Position numbers and translations under genes: made by a program. From positions 124,001 through 188,000 of the forward strand of contig RSEH01000006.1 in the NCBI GenBank assembly GCA_006503475.1: DNA of 64,000 nt, written 5' to 3'. This stretch comes from Stentor roeselii. Taxonomy: Eukaryota; Ciliophora; Heterotrichea; Heterotrichida; Stentoridae. The notes under the pieces were generated by a model. That model saw only the letters and a list, made by a program, of their open reading frames with translations. It did no database searches and was not told the DNA's origin. Position 1 is the first letter of the stretch. Each line of letters begins with the position of its first letter. This document shows positions 45,799 to 55,167 of this stretch, in pieces.

Positions 45799-46239
45799 AT
45801 GTTCAAATACCCAGCATACGTCGCAGGTCCTTCAGAAGAGCCAATAATTCCTCACATTTCACAGCGATTCCAACCTCGCGAGGTGGAGCTAGAGTCAGAA
45901 GTCCGATATCTGGGAAACATGTACAACTACTGCGGTTATTTCAACAAAGCTCTTGTAGACTGCGTGGAAGGAGAAGTAGGAAAAACCAATAAAAAGATAT
46001 TCAAAGAGTGCAAAACACGTCTTGAAAATCTGCATAACTGTTACTCTTTGAGAGAACCGAGTGAGTTCCAATATGAAAACAGGTTTATCACTGAAAACGA
46101 GGAATGCGCTTATGAAAGAGACACTTTCCTAAAGTGCTACTTCAGACAAGCGACTGAATGGACCTACTGCCATTCGCATTGGCTTGACATTTACAGATGC
46201 AGGTTCAGGAAGGATCCTTCTAAGTTTAACTTCTATTAG
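45799..46239 (+). CDS. Double CHCH protein, NDUFA8-like complex I subunit
   Basis: The 146-residue product has exactly four CX9C motifs: CGYFNKALVDC, CKTRLENLHNC, CAYERDTFLKC and CHSHWLDIYRC. Two coiled-coil-helix-coiled-coil-helix domains in one protein of about 150-170 residues is the pattern of NDUFA8, an intermembrane-space accessory subunit of respiratory complex I imported through Mia40. No presequence is present, as expected. Other double-CHCH proteins are possible but rarer. An overlapping frame at 45783 is a shadow. Confidence 0.7.
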   Translation: MFKYPAYVAGPSEEPIIPHISQRFQPREVELESEVRYLGNMYNYCGYFNKALVDCVEGEVGKTNKKIFKECKTRLENLHNCYSLREPSEFQYENRFITENEECAYERDTFLKCYFRQATEWTYCHSHWLDIYRCRFRKDPSKFNFY

Positions 46240-46252
46240 ATAAGGATAATTG

Positions 46253-46737
46253 ATGGAAAGGTATAATGTTTACAAGGTTGGAAACCCTGGATGTAGGTAT
46301 AAAAGAAAACTTCATGACAAGGGACTGAAAAAAGCTTTGAATGCCGAATGTAAAATTAAATAGATTCGCCTCAACCGCAGAGGATTAGAGTTCCTCATCG
46401 AACTGTTTTTGTTTATGGAATCGATTTTGACACTGATGAAGAAACTTTGAATAGGAAATTTAGAAAATTTGGGGATATTGCTAGTTTGACTCTTGTTAGA
46501 GATCTTGTTACCGGCGAGTCGAATGGATATGCTTTTGTTGAATTTTTGGATAGTTACTCTGCTGAACAGGCTTATAGGGTATGGGTTTTGTAGTATGGAC
46601 ATAAAATGGCTGTTGATCAAAAAAAAGTTATGGTGGACTGGATGAGGGCTGGTGCTCAGGAAGGGTGGGTTCCAAGGAGACTTGGAGGGGGACTCGGAGG
46701 AAACAAAAAATCAAGACAAATGAGATTTAAGTATTAG
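46253..46737 (+). CDS. SNRNP35: U11/U12 snRNP 35K protein (two tiny introns)
   Basis: Exons 46253-46349, 46364-46578 and 46594-46737 join in one frame to 151 residues. The N-terminus ERYNVYKVG...LHDKGLKKAL...YSP parallels YDPLKVG...PHDKAVIRAL...YVP of the U11/U12-35K protein. The RRM has TVFVYGI (RNP2) and SNGYAFVEF (RNP1), with LVRDLVTGESNGYAF and AYR typical of 35K rather than U1-70K. The end PRRLGGGLGGNKKSRQMRF matches the 35K tail. The protein contacts the 5' splice site in the minor spliceosome. U1-70K is the alternative but fits less well and lacks an RS tail here. Confidence 0.85.
46350..46363 (+). other. 14-nt intron in SNRNP35
   Basis: GTAAAATTAAATAG breaks the frame with a stop. 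Removal joins ALNAE to YSPQPQR, matching the conserved N-terminal box of the 35K family. The combined length of exons 1 and 2 (312 nt) is a multiple of three only with a 14-nt intron. Confidence 0.75.
46579..46593 (+). other. 15-nt intron in SNRNP35
   Basis: GTATGGGTTTTGTAG holds an in-frame stop inside the RRM. Removal joins SAEQAYR to YGHKMAVDQKKV, the normal end of the RNA-recognition fold. Confidence 0.88.
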
Positions 46738-47258
46738 GTTTGTTAATATTTTAAATCAAAAAATTTTATTTCAGGGAATTCAGAAAATTTTTACACTTAT
46801 TAGTTAAAATTAAGCTAATCAGTTGGATTTTAATGAAGTCTTTGATATCTGTCTGCAGATGTCAAGATTTAAGATTACCAGAAAAATGATGGCAATTTGT
46901 AAAAAGTCTATAAAAAATTCTAAAGATTAATTCTGCAGAATTCTTCAAAATAATTTTAGAAGTTTTTATTATAAAAAATTGTTCTTTTCATCGTAAATTC
47001 CATTCCAATATCATAGAAAATCTTTAAATCCTATCATGACTCTCACAAATTGAATATAAGCCAGTTCTAAAAATTTACTTTATTTCTTAGTTAAACTAAT
47101 TATCAGTTTTTTACAGTATCCTCCCATAATTAGAAAAAGAATAAGACACCTGTTTCAAAAAGATCAAATCCAAGTCAAATAAACCTAAAATTCAAACAAC
47201 ATCCTCAAAGATTTTTTCTAATTTTAAGTCCGATGCTCCTAATTTAATCTAGTTTATG
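46738..47258. other. AT-rich intergenic region
   Basis: About 520 bp between two convergent genes. AT-rich with no open frame. No snRNA or tRNA signature was recognised. Confidence 0.5.
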
Positions 47259-48122
47259 CTAGTTTAGGTTATCGAAATCAGTTTTCCTGTAATACCCACT
47301 AAAGAAATCCGAGTCGTCCAAGAAGTCCAAAGCCTTTTGCCGGTCATCCAAAGTGCAGTCCTTCAAATTCCCATCACGAGAATGAACAGGCTTCAGTTTC
47401 TTAAAGTCACAATTCTGTTTATTAACAACAACATCCTGACAAGTCTCAATTTTCTCAACCTTGCAGTAATTCTGCGAAATTTTCGCATGTTTCTTGACCT
47501 TGACAGCACTTTTACAGCAATAAGGTGGAGAGTTTCTAAGTATCTGATCGACATAAAAGGTATAATTCACATCTCTCAAGTAAGATTTCTGCAAATCTTC
47601 ATACTTTAAGTTTAAATCCCGAATATCAAATTCTAAGAATTTGTCGAATACCATCAAATTTTCTTCGAATTTTTTGTACTGTTGTCTAACTCTACATTCA
47701 AGCAAGTCCAGGACTATCGGGTTGCTTTCCATTCTTTTCTTCACTATAAAGCTGCAAATCTTGATCAGCTCCTCGATGCTGATGCTTAGGCTGTCGATGT
47801 CCACAAGCTGGATCATCTGGGACAGCGCCACGAATTCGAGCTCGGTTATCATGAAGAATTTGGCGTTTTCTTGGAATATCTCCACCAGGTTCACCCCTTG
47901 GGAACCTTCGGGCAAGTCCAAGGATTTCAGTGAATTCCATATGAAGGACTGAAGTCTTGGTGTGTATTCATGCTTGAGGTATTCGCTTTGAATTGAAGAT
48001 AACTGCTTTAACTTTTTACCTATTTCTTGGTCTTGAGGGTTTAGTGAAAGTCTTTGCTTTAACAAGTCGATTTTCTTCGGTCTTCCTCTTTTAACAGGAA
48101 GTGTATCAAAAAATTCTTCCAT
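47259..48122 (-). CDS. AT-hook-bearing protein of unknown function
   Basis: The 287-residue product has an AT-hook-like VKRGRPKKID at about 10-19, a mostly helical middle and a Cys/Lys-rich C-terminal part (PPYCCKSAVKVKKHAKISQNYC). AT hooks bind the minor groove of AT-rich DNA, so a nuclear role is possible. Composition changes inside the gene: 47698-47940 is clearly richer in GC than both ends. Start context is AATATAAATGG. Confidence 0.6.
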   Translation of the reverse strand: MEEFFDTLPVKRGRPKKIDLLKQRLSLNPQDQEIGKKLKQLSSIQSEYLKHEYTPRLQSFIWNSLKSLDLPEGSQGVNLVEIFQENAKFFMITELEFVALSQMIQLVDIDSLSISIEELIKICSFIVKKRMESNPIVLDLLECRVRQQYKKFEENLMVFDKFLEFDIRDLNLKYEDLQKSYLRDVNYTFYVDQILRNSPPYCCKSAVKVKKHAKISQNYCKVEKIETCQDVVVNKQNCDFKKLKPVHSRDGNLKDCTLDDRQKALDFLDDSDFFSGYYRKTDFDNLN

Positions 48123-48461
48123 TTATATTCGACCATCCAGATTTAGCCTTGAAAATTAAATTACCTTGCATTAGAATAATTACTTGTCTTATGAAATGTT
48201 GAATATTTAAATATTTCGAAAAGATAATCAGAAGTTGAAAATATTTGTTTTATTGAATATATCTTTCAGAAAGATCTTAAAGAGATCTTTTTATTTCAGG
48301 CTTAAATAAGAAAATCATAATTGCCTAATACTCATCTAAACTTCTGGTGCTCAATAAAATAATCAGCTATTATGTAAGCATTAGTCATATTTTAATTTCG
48401 ATAGAAGACAAAACTTATGATTTAGATATCTTAAGAATACTATATTATTGAACTAAATCTC
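48123..48461. other. AT-rich spacer
   Basis: About 340 bp with no open frame or recognisable RNA gene. Nothing seen. Confidence 0.5.
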
Positions 48462-48704
48462 CTAAGCTCCCGATATTCCAAAGAAATAAGTGAAAAAAGT
48501 GATAATCGCTAGAAGTTGAAAAACTGAAATAGCAGCTCCCCCAGCTCCAACTAAAATTTTCTTAACTGCAGGAGTAAGCCAGATTCTTTTCGGAGGTTTA
48601 TTTTCCACACTTTCATCAGGATTTTCTTCTTCTTTATTTTCCTCCTCCTTCAAAGGAGCCTCTTCCTGTTTTTCAGTGACTTCAATAGGTTCATTATTTT
48701 CCAT
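48462..48704 (-). CDS. Small tail-anchored acidic protein
   Basis: The 80-residue product is a very acidic N-terminal half (EEAPLKEEENKEEENPDE), a short basic/Pro stretch, and one C-terminal hydrophobic segment (about 50-77, with VGAGGAAISVFQLLAIITFF). This is the shape of a tail-anchored membrane protein with a cytosolic acidic domain. No family is recognised. Confidence 0.55.
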   Translation of the reverse strand: MENNEPIEVTEKQEEAPLKEEENKEEENPDESVENKPPKRIWLTPAVKKILVGAGGAAISVFQLLAIITFFTYFFGISGA

Positions 48705-48730
48705 AATCTTTAAATATAACTAAGTCTTCA

Positions 48731-49573
48731 TTAAAACTTCTGCTTTGCCTTAAGAATCTTTTTCTGCATTTCGCGAATTTCATCAAGTCGAGCTTCATTA
48801 ACCTGCAGTTCTTTATTGATGTGACTTTGCTGCCCTTCGACCATCATCCTTTCCTTGAGTTGCGCCTGGTTTTTCTCAAGTCCAACAATGATCTCGCTGA
48901 GCTGGTCAATTGAAATGCTGGCCTTCGGGGTACTCAGCGATGATTGAGTTTTTTTTAAATGGGCCTTGCCTGAATGGTACTGGTTGAGAGAACTGCTTGA
49001 CTTGTAGTGACTTGCGCTACTTTCGATGTTTTTTATTCGCGACATCAGGTCTTGAACGTCTTTGTCTTTTTTTTGGAGTTCGAAAGCGAAATTGTCTTTT
49101 TTGCTGTTTAGCTCTTTTTGAAGATCTTTTATTTTGGCTTCTGAAGAACTTGAGAGCTTTTTTAAGGCTTTTTGAGATTTGATGAGCTCGGTTTTTATCT
49201 TTTCTAGTTGTTTGTTTGAGTTTTTTCTTTCGGTTTCTATTAGTTCTTTTAGCTTGTTGTTTTTTTTTAACAGAATTTCAAGGTCTTGTTTGTATTTCTG
49301 GCTTTGCTGCTCTTTTTCTTGGGTTAGTGAGTTTAGGGTGTCGGTTAAATGAAGGTTTTTTTTTCTTAATTCGTGAACTTCTTTAGAAAGTTCTTTTAAG
49401 TCCTTTTCTAAGTTGAAAAAGTTTTGCTGAATTGAGTAATCTTTCGACTGAGAGCAGTTGATTAATACTGAGTTTTCAAAGTCAATGCTTCTATTGTTTA
49501 AATCATTAGGATCTTCAGAGAAAGTCAATTGAAGTTTACTTACACTATCCGCACTTATATTCGAACTTTCCAT
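48731..49573 (-). CDS. Coiled-coil protein
   Basis: The 280-residue product is coiled coil from about 45 to 185 and again from about 205 to the end. A Ser-rich hinge (SSASHYKSSSSLNQYHSGKA) lies between them. The N-terminal 45 residues are polar. No other domain is visible. Codon choice is T-rich on the plus strand, matching neighbouring minus-strand genes. Confidence 0.65.
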   Translation of the reverse strand: MESSNISADSVSKLQLTFSEDPNDLNNRSIDFENSVLINCSQSKDYSIQQNFFNLEKDLKELSKEVHELRKKNLHLTDTLNSLTQEKEQQSQKYKQDLEILLKKNNKLKELIETERKNSNKQLEKIKTELIKSQKALKKLSSSSEAKIKDLQKELNSKKDNFAFELQKKDKDVQDLMSRIKNIESSASHYKSSSSLNQYHSGKAHLKKTQSSLSTPKASISIDQLSEIIVGLEKNQAQLKERMMVEGQQSHINKELQVNEARLDEIREMQKKILKAKQKF

Positions 49574-49616
49574 TCAACTATATAAAATAACACTCTTCAT
49601 TGAATTGCTGTCTAGT

Positions 49617-50000
49617 CTAGTTCTTAAATGTTATAAAAATTACTATCAAGCCTAATATACCTGTGCTGGTCCAGCTAGGAGAGTCACCCGTATATGCCAT
49701 GAGTTGTTGAACTGTGAAAATGGCAAACACGCTTATAAGAACTGCAAGTTTGGTATAAACAAATGATATTTTGTTGTTAATGATGGCTTCTTGTCTCAGT
49801 TCTAAATTCTCAGCTTGTAGTTTTTTTATTTCCAGTTCCATTTTGCTGTTGACCTCATTGATTTTATCCAATTTGTCTTGAATAGTCTCGAGTTGTTCTT
49901 TTTTGTAAGCTCTAAGCCTTGAGGCACTTTCTCTATTTTGTCTTCTTCTTCTAGCCTTTTTGTATTCTTCAGTGCCAGGAGCGAGTCCTTGCTCATCCAT
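49617..50000 (-). CDS. Membrane-tethered bZIP transcription factor
   Basis: The 127-residue product has a bZIP basic region, KKARRRRQNRESASRLRAYK, with the N-x3-A-x3-R spacing that contacts DNA. A leucine-zipper-like coil runs to about 70. Two hydrophobic segments then follow at about 80-97 (LAVLISVFAIFTVQQLM) and 110-125 (ILGLIVIFITF). Such an N-terminal bZIP with C-terminal membrane segments recalls ATF6, CREB3 and plant bZIP28, which are released by proteolysis during ER stress. The luminal part here is only a short loop, so a different trigger is likely. The mechanism is inference; the domains are visible. Confidence 0.75.
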   Translation of the reverse strand: MDEQGLAPGTEEYKKARRRRQNRESASRLRAYKKEQLETIQDKLDKINEVNSKMELEIKKLQAENLELRQEAIINNKISFVYTKLAVLISVFAIFTVQQLMAYTGDSPSWTSTGILGLIVIFITFKN

Positions 50001-50339
50001 ATTGAAGTATAGGGCTCGACTTCATTTCAAATTAAAGAAATTCAATTAGTTTAAATAACGAAAAGAGTTCTATTTAAATCAATTAACTCAAAAAATCCTC
50101 CAAACTGAAGATTTCTTAATTATTATAAAAAATCTCTAAATTTTCAAATATAAAATTAAAGTTTTAGACAACAATTTTTTTCAAAGGGTAAATCTTAAAA
50201 AACTAAAAAGTTACATATTATGATTTTTTCACTTTTTTCCCTCAGAATTCTTTACTCTTCAATAAATCTACTGTTTTTTACATTCCAAGATGTTCAAAAC
50301 AAAGATCCACTCATAAACTTCAACTATTTTCAGATAAAT

Positions 50340-50873
50340 ATGAAAACTTTTCACGATAGGTTCTCTGCAAACCCTACAGACTTTCCCCAAGAAAACTTCC
50401 GTAAAAGTCATGATCATCTGTCACAAAATAAATCAGTCAAAATAAAAAACAAGACTTTTTATAAAGCACTTAAAAAGCCTACCTGGGGAATTCAAGATAA
50501 ACTGTTTTTCGTTCATAGAAGTGCAGAAAAGACTCGAACCAGTTCATTTAACAAGCCGATGAATGTAAAGACACCATCTCCAAGTCCTTCTCCAAGGTTA
50601 AAATCAAGAGAATTGGTGATTCCGATGAACTCTTTCAAGTTTTTCAAGAATGAAAGAGCCAAAACTCCAGTTGATAGTATTTTCAAGATTTTAGTTAAAA
50701 CTTCAGAACTTTGCACTGTTTCAAAACCTGTTAAGCCGAAAATTATAGAGAGAAAATCATGGAAAATAAGGACTATTCATTATCGCAAAAAAAAAGAAAG
50801 ACCTGAGGAGTTTAGTGATTTGAATGCTTGGAATAATGATTCTTCAGCTTTGCTTTATATTAATAATTATTAG
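50340..50873 (+). CDS. Basic protein of unknown function
   Basis: The 177-residue product is Lys/Ser-rich with a Ser-Pro cluster (TPSPSPSPRLKSREL) and SH-type short motifs, and no recognisable domain. The open frame continues upstream to an ATG at 50220, but that part is hydrophobic and spacer-like. The ATG at 50340, in the context GATAAATATG, is therefore preferred. The other start cannot be ruled out. Confidence 0.5.
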   Translation: MKTFHDRFSANPTDFPQENFRKSHDHLSQNKSVKIKNKTFYKALKKPTWGIQDKLFFVHRSAEKTRTSSFNKPMNVKTPSPSPSPRLKSRELVIPMNSFKFFKNERAKTPVDSIFKILVKTSELCTVSKPVKPKIIERKSWKIRTIHYRKKKERPEEFSDLNAWNNDSSALLYINNY

Positions 50874-51020
50874 TTTGGATTTAGCCTTTGAAGAGGTTGT
50901 TGATTAAAAGAAAGATTAGAAAAGATCCAATTGAATTAAGTTATTTTCTCTGAGTTCCTGGCTATTTTCATTTTCTTCTCATCATAATCCCTAGTACTTC
51001 AAAATGCATGAATAAACTTA

Positions 51021-51563
51021 ATGGAATCGGAAAGAACCAAAAATACTAAAGCAACCTCTCGGTCCCCTATAAAATCTCGAAACCTTTCAATGAATTCCAA
51101 CTCTTTCAGTCCACCAAAAGTGAAAAACCAATCCAATTTCCATCATTCATCCCATAGTAAAAGGCGTCTAGTTATTTCAACAGAAGAAACATATTCTCCT
51201 TACCGCGAAATGGCAATTGATAAGACTTGCAGCAGAAGATATGCCCACCTTGAACCTCTTGACCCAGGACATAAACGCAAGCGACGATCAACAATTTTAG
51301 GAAAAACTCAGGCACTTCAAACATTGATCAATAATTTTTGGGATAATCAGAGCAGAACAATGAAGAACGGTTTAAATCAAACAACTTTAGGAATTTTTGT
51401 TGATGAGGACCTGTTTATGAAAACTTTTGAAGAATCTTGTGGACTGGAAGCAAAAGCTTATCAAAATGATATGAAAAAAAATCTTGCAATTGAGAAGATT
51501 AGAGTTGGGAACTATAGAAGGAAGAAGATGAAAAGTTTGCAGGTTTTTAATAATTTTTCATAA
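51021..51563 (+). CDS. Small basic protein of unknown function
   Basis: The 180-residue product has a Ser/Lys-rich disordered first half (SRSPIKSRNLSMNSNSF) with many possible phosphorylation sites. The helical second half contains KTQALQTLINNFWDN and DEDLFMKTFEESCGLEAKAY. No family is recognised. Confidence 0.55.
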   Translation: MESERTKNTKATSRSPIKSRNLSMNSNSFSPPKVKNQSNFHHSSHSKRRLVISTEETYSPYREMAIDKTCSRRYAHLEPLDPGHKRKRRSTILGKTQALQTLINNFWDNQSRTMKNGLNQTTLGIFVDEDLFMKTFEESCGLEAKAYQNDMKKNLAIEKIRVGNYRRKKMKSLQVFNNFS

Positions 51564-51779
51564 ATAAGACTAAAATTGAAATTTTTCCTTTTTAAAGTAA
51601 ATTTTTCAACAAATCTTAGGTAAGAAGTTGGGAATGTTCCTGTGACTTGAAGCGGGAACTTTGGCTCTGGGTATCATTAACTTGGTTTATTTAAATTAGA
51701 TGCTACCTAAACATTAGACCATATTGGATCTGATAAAGGCAAGGGTTAAAATTAAAACTACCATAAAAGATGAATATAA

Positions 51780-54700
51780 ATGAAAAGTAACATCAAGAAG
51801 CTTCAAACCTTCTCACAAGACCCTTCAAATTCAGTGGAATACATCTACCTACGAAGCAAGCTGATCCTTGACATTCTTTTGGTCTTTTTATTTATAATCT
51901 CCCTGGGTCTCCTCTACCTCCCTTATCGGTGGTTAGTGCAAGTCCGTCGTCTCTTTTACCTGAAAGCAAATCACAAAACATCAACGCATGTTTGGGTGAA
52001 AAGGCCGAGATTTGATGCAGAAATAGTTCCAATAGTTACAAAAGAGGCTCCAGAGCAAGCAATAAACCTTTCCAGCCCTATGACAATGAAAACATATAAA
52101 ACTTTCACCTACCTCCATGAAGACTTTTATTATGAAGAGTCACTCGAGCAGTTCACTCCTTTAGTCTTCAACACTCAGCTGAAATTCGAGGTTTTTCATC
52201 AACAAACTGAAGGAATCACTTCAGTTCAACTGAAACAAGCACGACAGATCATGTTCGGTGAATCAGTCATCGATGTTACCATCCCGAGTCTATTCAGTAG
52301 TACTATTGATGAGATTTTCAAGCCTTTCTTTGTATTTCAGGTGTTTTGTCTCATACTTTGGTGCGTTCAGTTATATTACTTGTACTCTGCCGCAATTTTC
52401 ATAATTATGGCCATCACTGTAACTCTCAATGTGTACTACGAACAGACTAATATGACACAAATTAGGGAACTTGCGAGGTATGTTTGTGAAGTTTCTGTGC
52501 TTCGATATGGTAATATCGAAAAAATTCTTAGCAATGATTTGGTTCCTGGAGATATTTTGATACCTTCGAGAGACTTGATATTTCCCTGTGATCTGGTTTT
52601 GATTCAAGGATTTTGTCTTGTTGATGAAACTATGCTAACTGGTGAGTCTCAGCCTTCAATGAAATCATCGCTTCCAATGGTCAACAATATATACAACAAT
52701 GATAAACTTTACACTCTGAGTGCAGGAACAAGAGCAGTTGAATGCAGCATGGAATGCAGAGCAGTAGTCATAAGTATCGGGTATTGCACTGCAAAAGGAG
52801 ATCTTGTTAGATGGATCTTGCATCCCAGGCCGAATCGTTTCAAGTTTGTGAAAGAATGCTTTATATTTTTAGGATTTCTTACCATAATAGCACTTATTGC
52901 CACCTGCATTGATATAAAAGCGCTGGTTGATGGCGGGCTGGACGGTCTTGGATTCGTCTTTGTTTATTTAACTATCATCAGCACTGCTATTCCACCGATT
53001 CTTCCTTTGAGCTTCACTATAGGAATCAGCTACTCGTTTGGAAGACTGAAAAGAAATGGAATCAGTTGTATTGATCGAGAAGCGATTAATGCCTCTGGAA
53101 GGGTGTCAGTTATTTGTTTTGATAAAACTGGAACTTTGACTACTGATCAAATGACCTTGGTACTCACTCTGGATGCTCAGACTAAGAAAGCCTACTCTGA
53201 CCCGAGTCAACTTTCGAACATTTTTCAGAAGTGTCTGGCCACATGTCATTCATTGGCGTACTTGCAAGATTCTTATTACGGAGATCCTATGGAAATTGCG
53301 ATATTAAATGGTCTTAACTGGACAGCAGTCTCAACTCACGAAGGAAAAGCAGGAGTGATCGATCCATCCTCAAAAAAAATTCTTCAAAGTCAATTCATTT
53401 ACCACTTTTCCCCAGAACTCAAAAGAATGGCAGTAGTAGTTCCGATTGAATTAGAATACTATCTCTTCGTGAAAGGAGCTCCCGAAGTGTTGATCCCTCT
53501 TTGCGAGGCAGTAGAAAGTGAAATCTACAATATTTTAAATCAATACACCCAGGCTGGTATGCGGGTTCTAGGTTGCGGATATAAAGTCCTTGAAACATTC
53601 GATGAAAACATGAAACTCGAGGACATTGAACACGGGCTGAAATTTCTGGGTTTTCCAGTGCTGGAGAACCTTTTAAGATATGATGCAGTTGAGACTATTC
53701 ATACGTTACGAAGCAAAAAGATTCATTGCACGATTTCGACAGGAGATAATGTTTATACTGGACTCACTGTAGGTAAAACTGTTGGAGTTGTTGACTCCAG
53801 GGCTGAGGCCTTTACAGGAGATTATGTTAATGATGAAGTTGTTTGGACTGATAAGCATGGAAACCGTTTAAACAATTTGAAAACGAAAGAGGAAAATTTT
53901 GAGCTGGCAATAAGCGGGAATTTATTGGAGTACTTTTTAAATAATGATCCAAGCCTTTTCGAAGAACTATCCAGCAACTGCAAAGTTTTCGGAAGGATGA
54001 CTCCAAAGCATAAAATCATGTTAGTCGAGTCTTTTCAAACTGAGGACGTCATGGTCGCCATGGTCGGTGACGGTGCAAATGACTGTGGAGCTTTAAAACA
54101 AGCCGACGTTGGTTTAAGTCTAAGTGATGCCGAAGCTTCAATAGCAGCACCTTTCAGTGCAAAAGACCTCAATTCAATAATTTACATATTACAAGAAGGC
54201 CGTTGTTCATTAGTAACCTGCTTCCAGTCCTTTAAGTTCATAGTGGCTTACAGCATTCTAGAGTTGCATGTGATAATCATGATGCACTACGAAAAAACTG
54301 CCCTTACCAACAATCAATACATTTATTACGACGCAATCAACGTATTCCCTCTGACTTTCACAATGGCAGCAAGTCTTCCCTATCATCGGCTGTCGAAGCA
54401 TCTGCCCCCAGGGTCAGTCTTGTCGCCGCAGATCTTGATAAGTGTTTTCGGAATGATGGTTGTTAATACTCTCATCACACTTGCTGGGCTACTCGCTTTG
54501 AGAAGCTTCTCTTGGTATGATGTTGACAAAGTCTATGAAAACCCTTCTTATGTCAATTGGGGAGCTCCTACTATTCAGGGAAATGCGATTTTTTGTCAGG
54601 GAGGGTCGCAACTTATCATCATCGCTGCTGTGTTTAGCTTCGGGAAACCTTATAGAGAAGCGATATATAAAAATATACCTTTTTTGGTTGCTTTTTTTAT

Positions 54701-54923
54701 ACTCCTTGTGATTGATGTTTATCTTATCTTGGATAGAAGTGAAGCGACCTTTTATGTATTAGAGATGTACAGTGATTGTTATATGAGCTATCGATGGGCA
54801 ATTCTTGGAATATTTATTGGTGGAAGCATTGTTATTTATATTTTTGAAGTTTATGGAGTACCTTTTATGGTCAAAGCTTTTAAAAAAAATAGGAAAAGAT
54901 TTATTTCTGTGCGGAATAATTAG
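51780..54923 (+). CDS. P5B-type ATPase (ATP13A2-like)
   Basis: The 1047-residue product is a P-type ATPase. It has the actuator motif MLTGES, the P5B-type M4 motif PPILPL (PPALP in most members), the phosphorylation site CFDKTGTLT (Asp near 447), the KGAPE nucleotide-site motif and the hinge MVGDGANDCGALKQADVGLSLS (about 763, including VGDGAND). Ten or so membrane segments are present, with an extra pair at the N-terminus as in P5 ATPases. P5B enzymes such as ATP13A2 export polyamines from late endosomes or lysosomes. The A1 hydrophobic start and a short regulatory N-terminus are consistent. All catalytic residues are present. Confidence 0.94.
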   Translation: MKSNIKKLQTFSQDPSNSVEYIYLRSKLILDILLVFLFIISLGLLYLPYRWLVQVRRLFYLKANHKTSTHVWVKRPRFDAEIVPIVTKEAPEQAINLSSPMTMKTYKTFTYLHEDFYYEESLEQFTPLVFNTQLKFEVFHQQTEGITSVQLKQARQIMFGESVIDVTIPSLFSSTIDEIFKPFFVFQVFCLILWCVQLYYLYSAAIFIIMAITVTLNVYYEQTNMTQIRELARYVCEVSVLRYGNIEKILSNDLVPGDILIPSRDLIFPCDLVLIQGFCLVDETMLTGESQPSMKSSLPMVNNIYNNDKLYTLSAGTRAVECSMECRAVVISIGYCTAKGDLVRWILHPRPNRFKFVKECFIFLGFLTIIALIATCIDIKALVDGGLDGLGFVFVYLTIISTAIPPILPLSFTIGISYSFGRLKRNGISCIDREAINASGRVSVICFDKTGTLTTDQMTLVLTLDAQTKKAYSDPSQLSNIFQKCLATCHSLAYLQDSYYGDPMEIAILNGLNWTAVSTHEGKAGVIDPSSKKILQSQFIYHFSPELKRMAVVVPIELEYYLFVKGAPEVLIPLCEAVESEIYNILNQYTQAGMRVLGCGYKVLETFDENMKLEDIEHGLKFLGFPVLENLLRYDAVETIHTLRSKKIHCTISTGDNVYTGLTVGKTVGVVDSRAEAFTGDYVNDEVVWTDKHGNRLNNLKTKEENFELAISGNLLEYFLNNDPSLFEELSSNCKVFGRMTPKHKIMLVESFQTEDVMVAMVGDGANDCGALKQADVGLSLSDAEASIAAPFSAKDLNSIIYILQEGRCSLVTCFQSFKFIVAYSILELHVIIMMHYEKTALTNNQYIYYDAINVFPLTFTMAASLPYHRLSKHLPPGSVLSPQILISVFGMMVVNTLITLAGLLALRSFSWYDVDKVYENPSYVNWGAPTIQGNAIFCQGGSQLIIIAAVFSFGKPYREAIYKNIPFLVAFFILLVIDVYLILDRSEATFYVLEMYSDCYMSYRWAILGIFIGGSIVIYIFEVYGVPFMVKAFKKNRKRFISVRNN

Positions 54924-55167
54924 ATGTTGTCTCTTTTTCATTAATAGATTAGCTTATTTAAGGTTTATTTGAAATTATGTTGAATTTTTTTGTGAAATTT
55001 AGAGTCACTTCAAAGTAGTTCAAGACTTTCTAACTATCTTTTAGATCCGAATTATCATATAGTCTGCAGCCATTAACATTAAACCGAAATATTCACTATT
55101 AACGAATTATTAAGGTTTATGAATAAGGTTCAAACATAATCTCTCTTTATATAGAATAAATATAAAT
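54924..55167. other. Spacer
   Basis: About 240 bp, AT-rich, with AATATAAATATG at its right end as start context for the next gene. Nothing else is seen. Confidence 0.5.

Noticed and set aside
46312-46620. Minus-strand frame of about 100 codons opposite SNRNP35
   Set aside because: It is antisense to a well-supported three-exon gene and has no recognisable domain.
47698-47940. Minus-strand frame in the GC-richer part of the AT-hook gene
   Set aside because: Arg/Gly/Pro-rich shadow of the real frame caused by local GC content.
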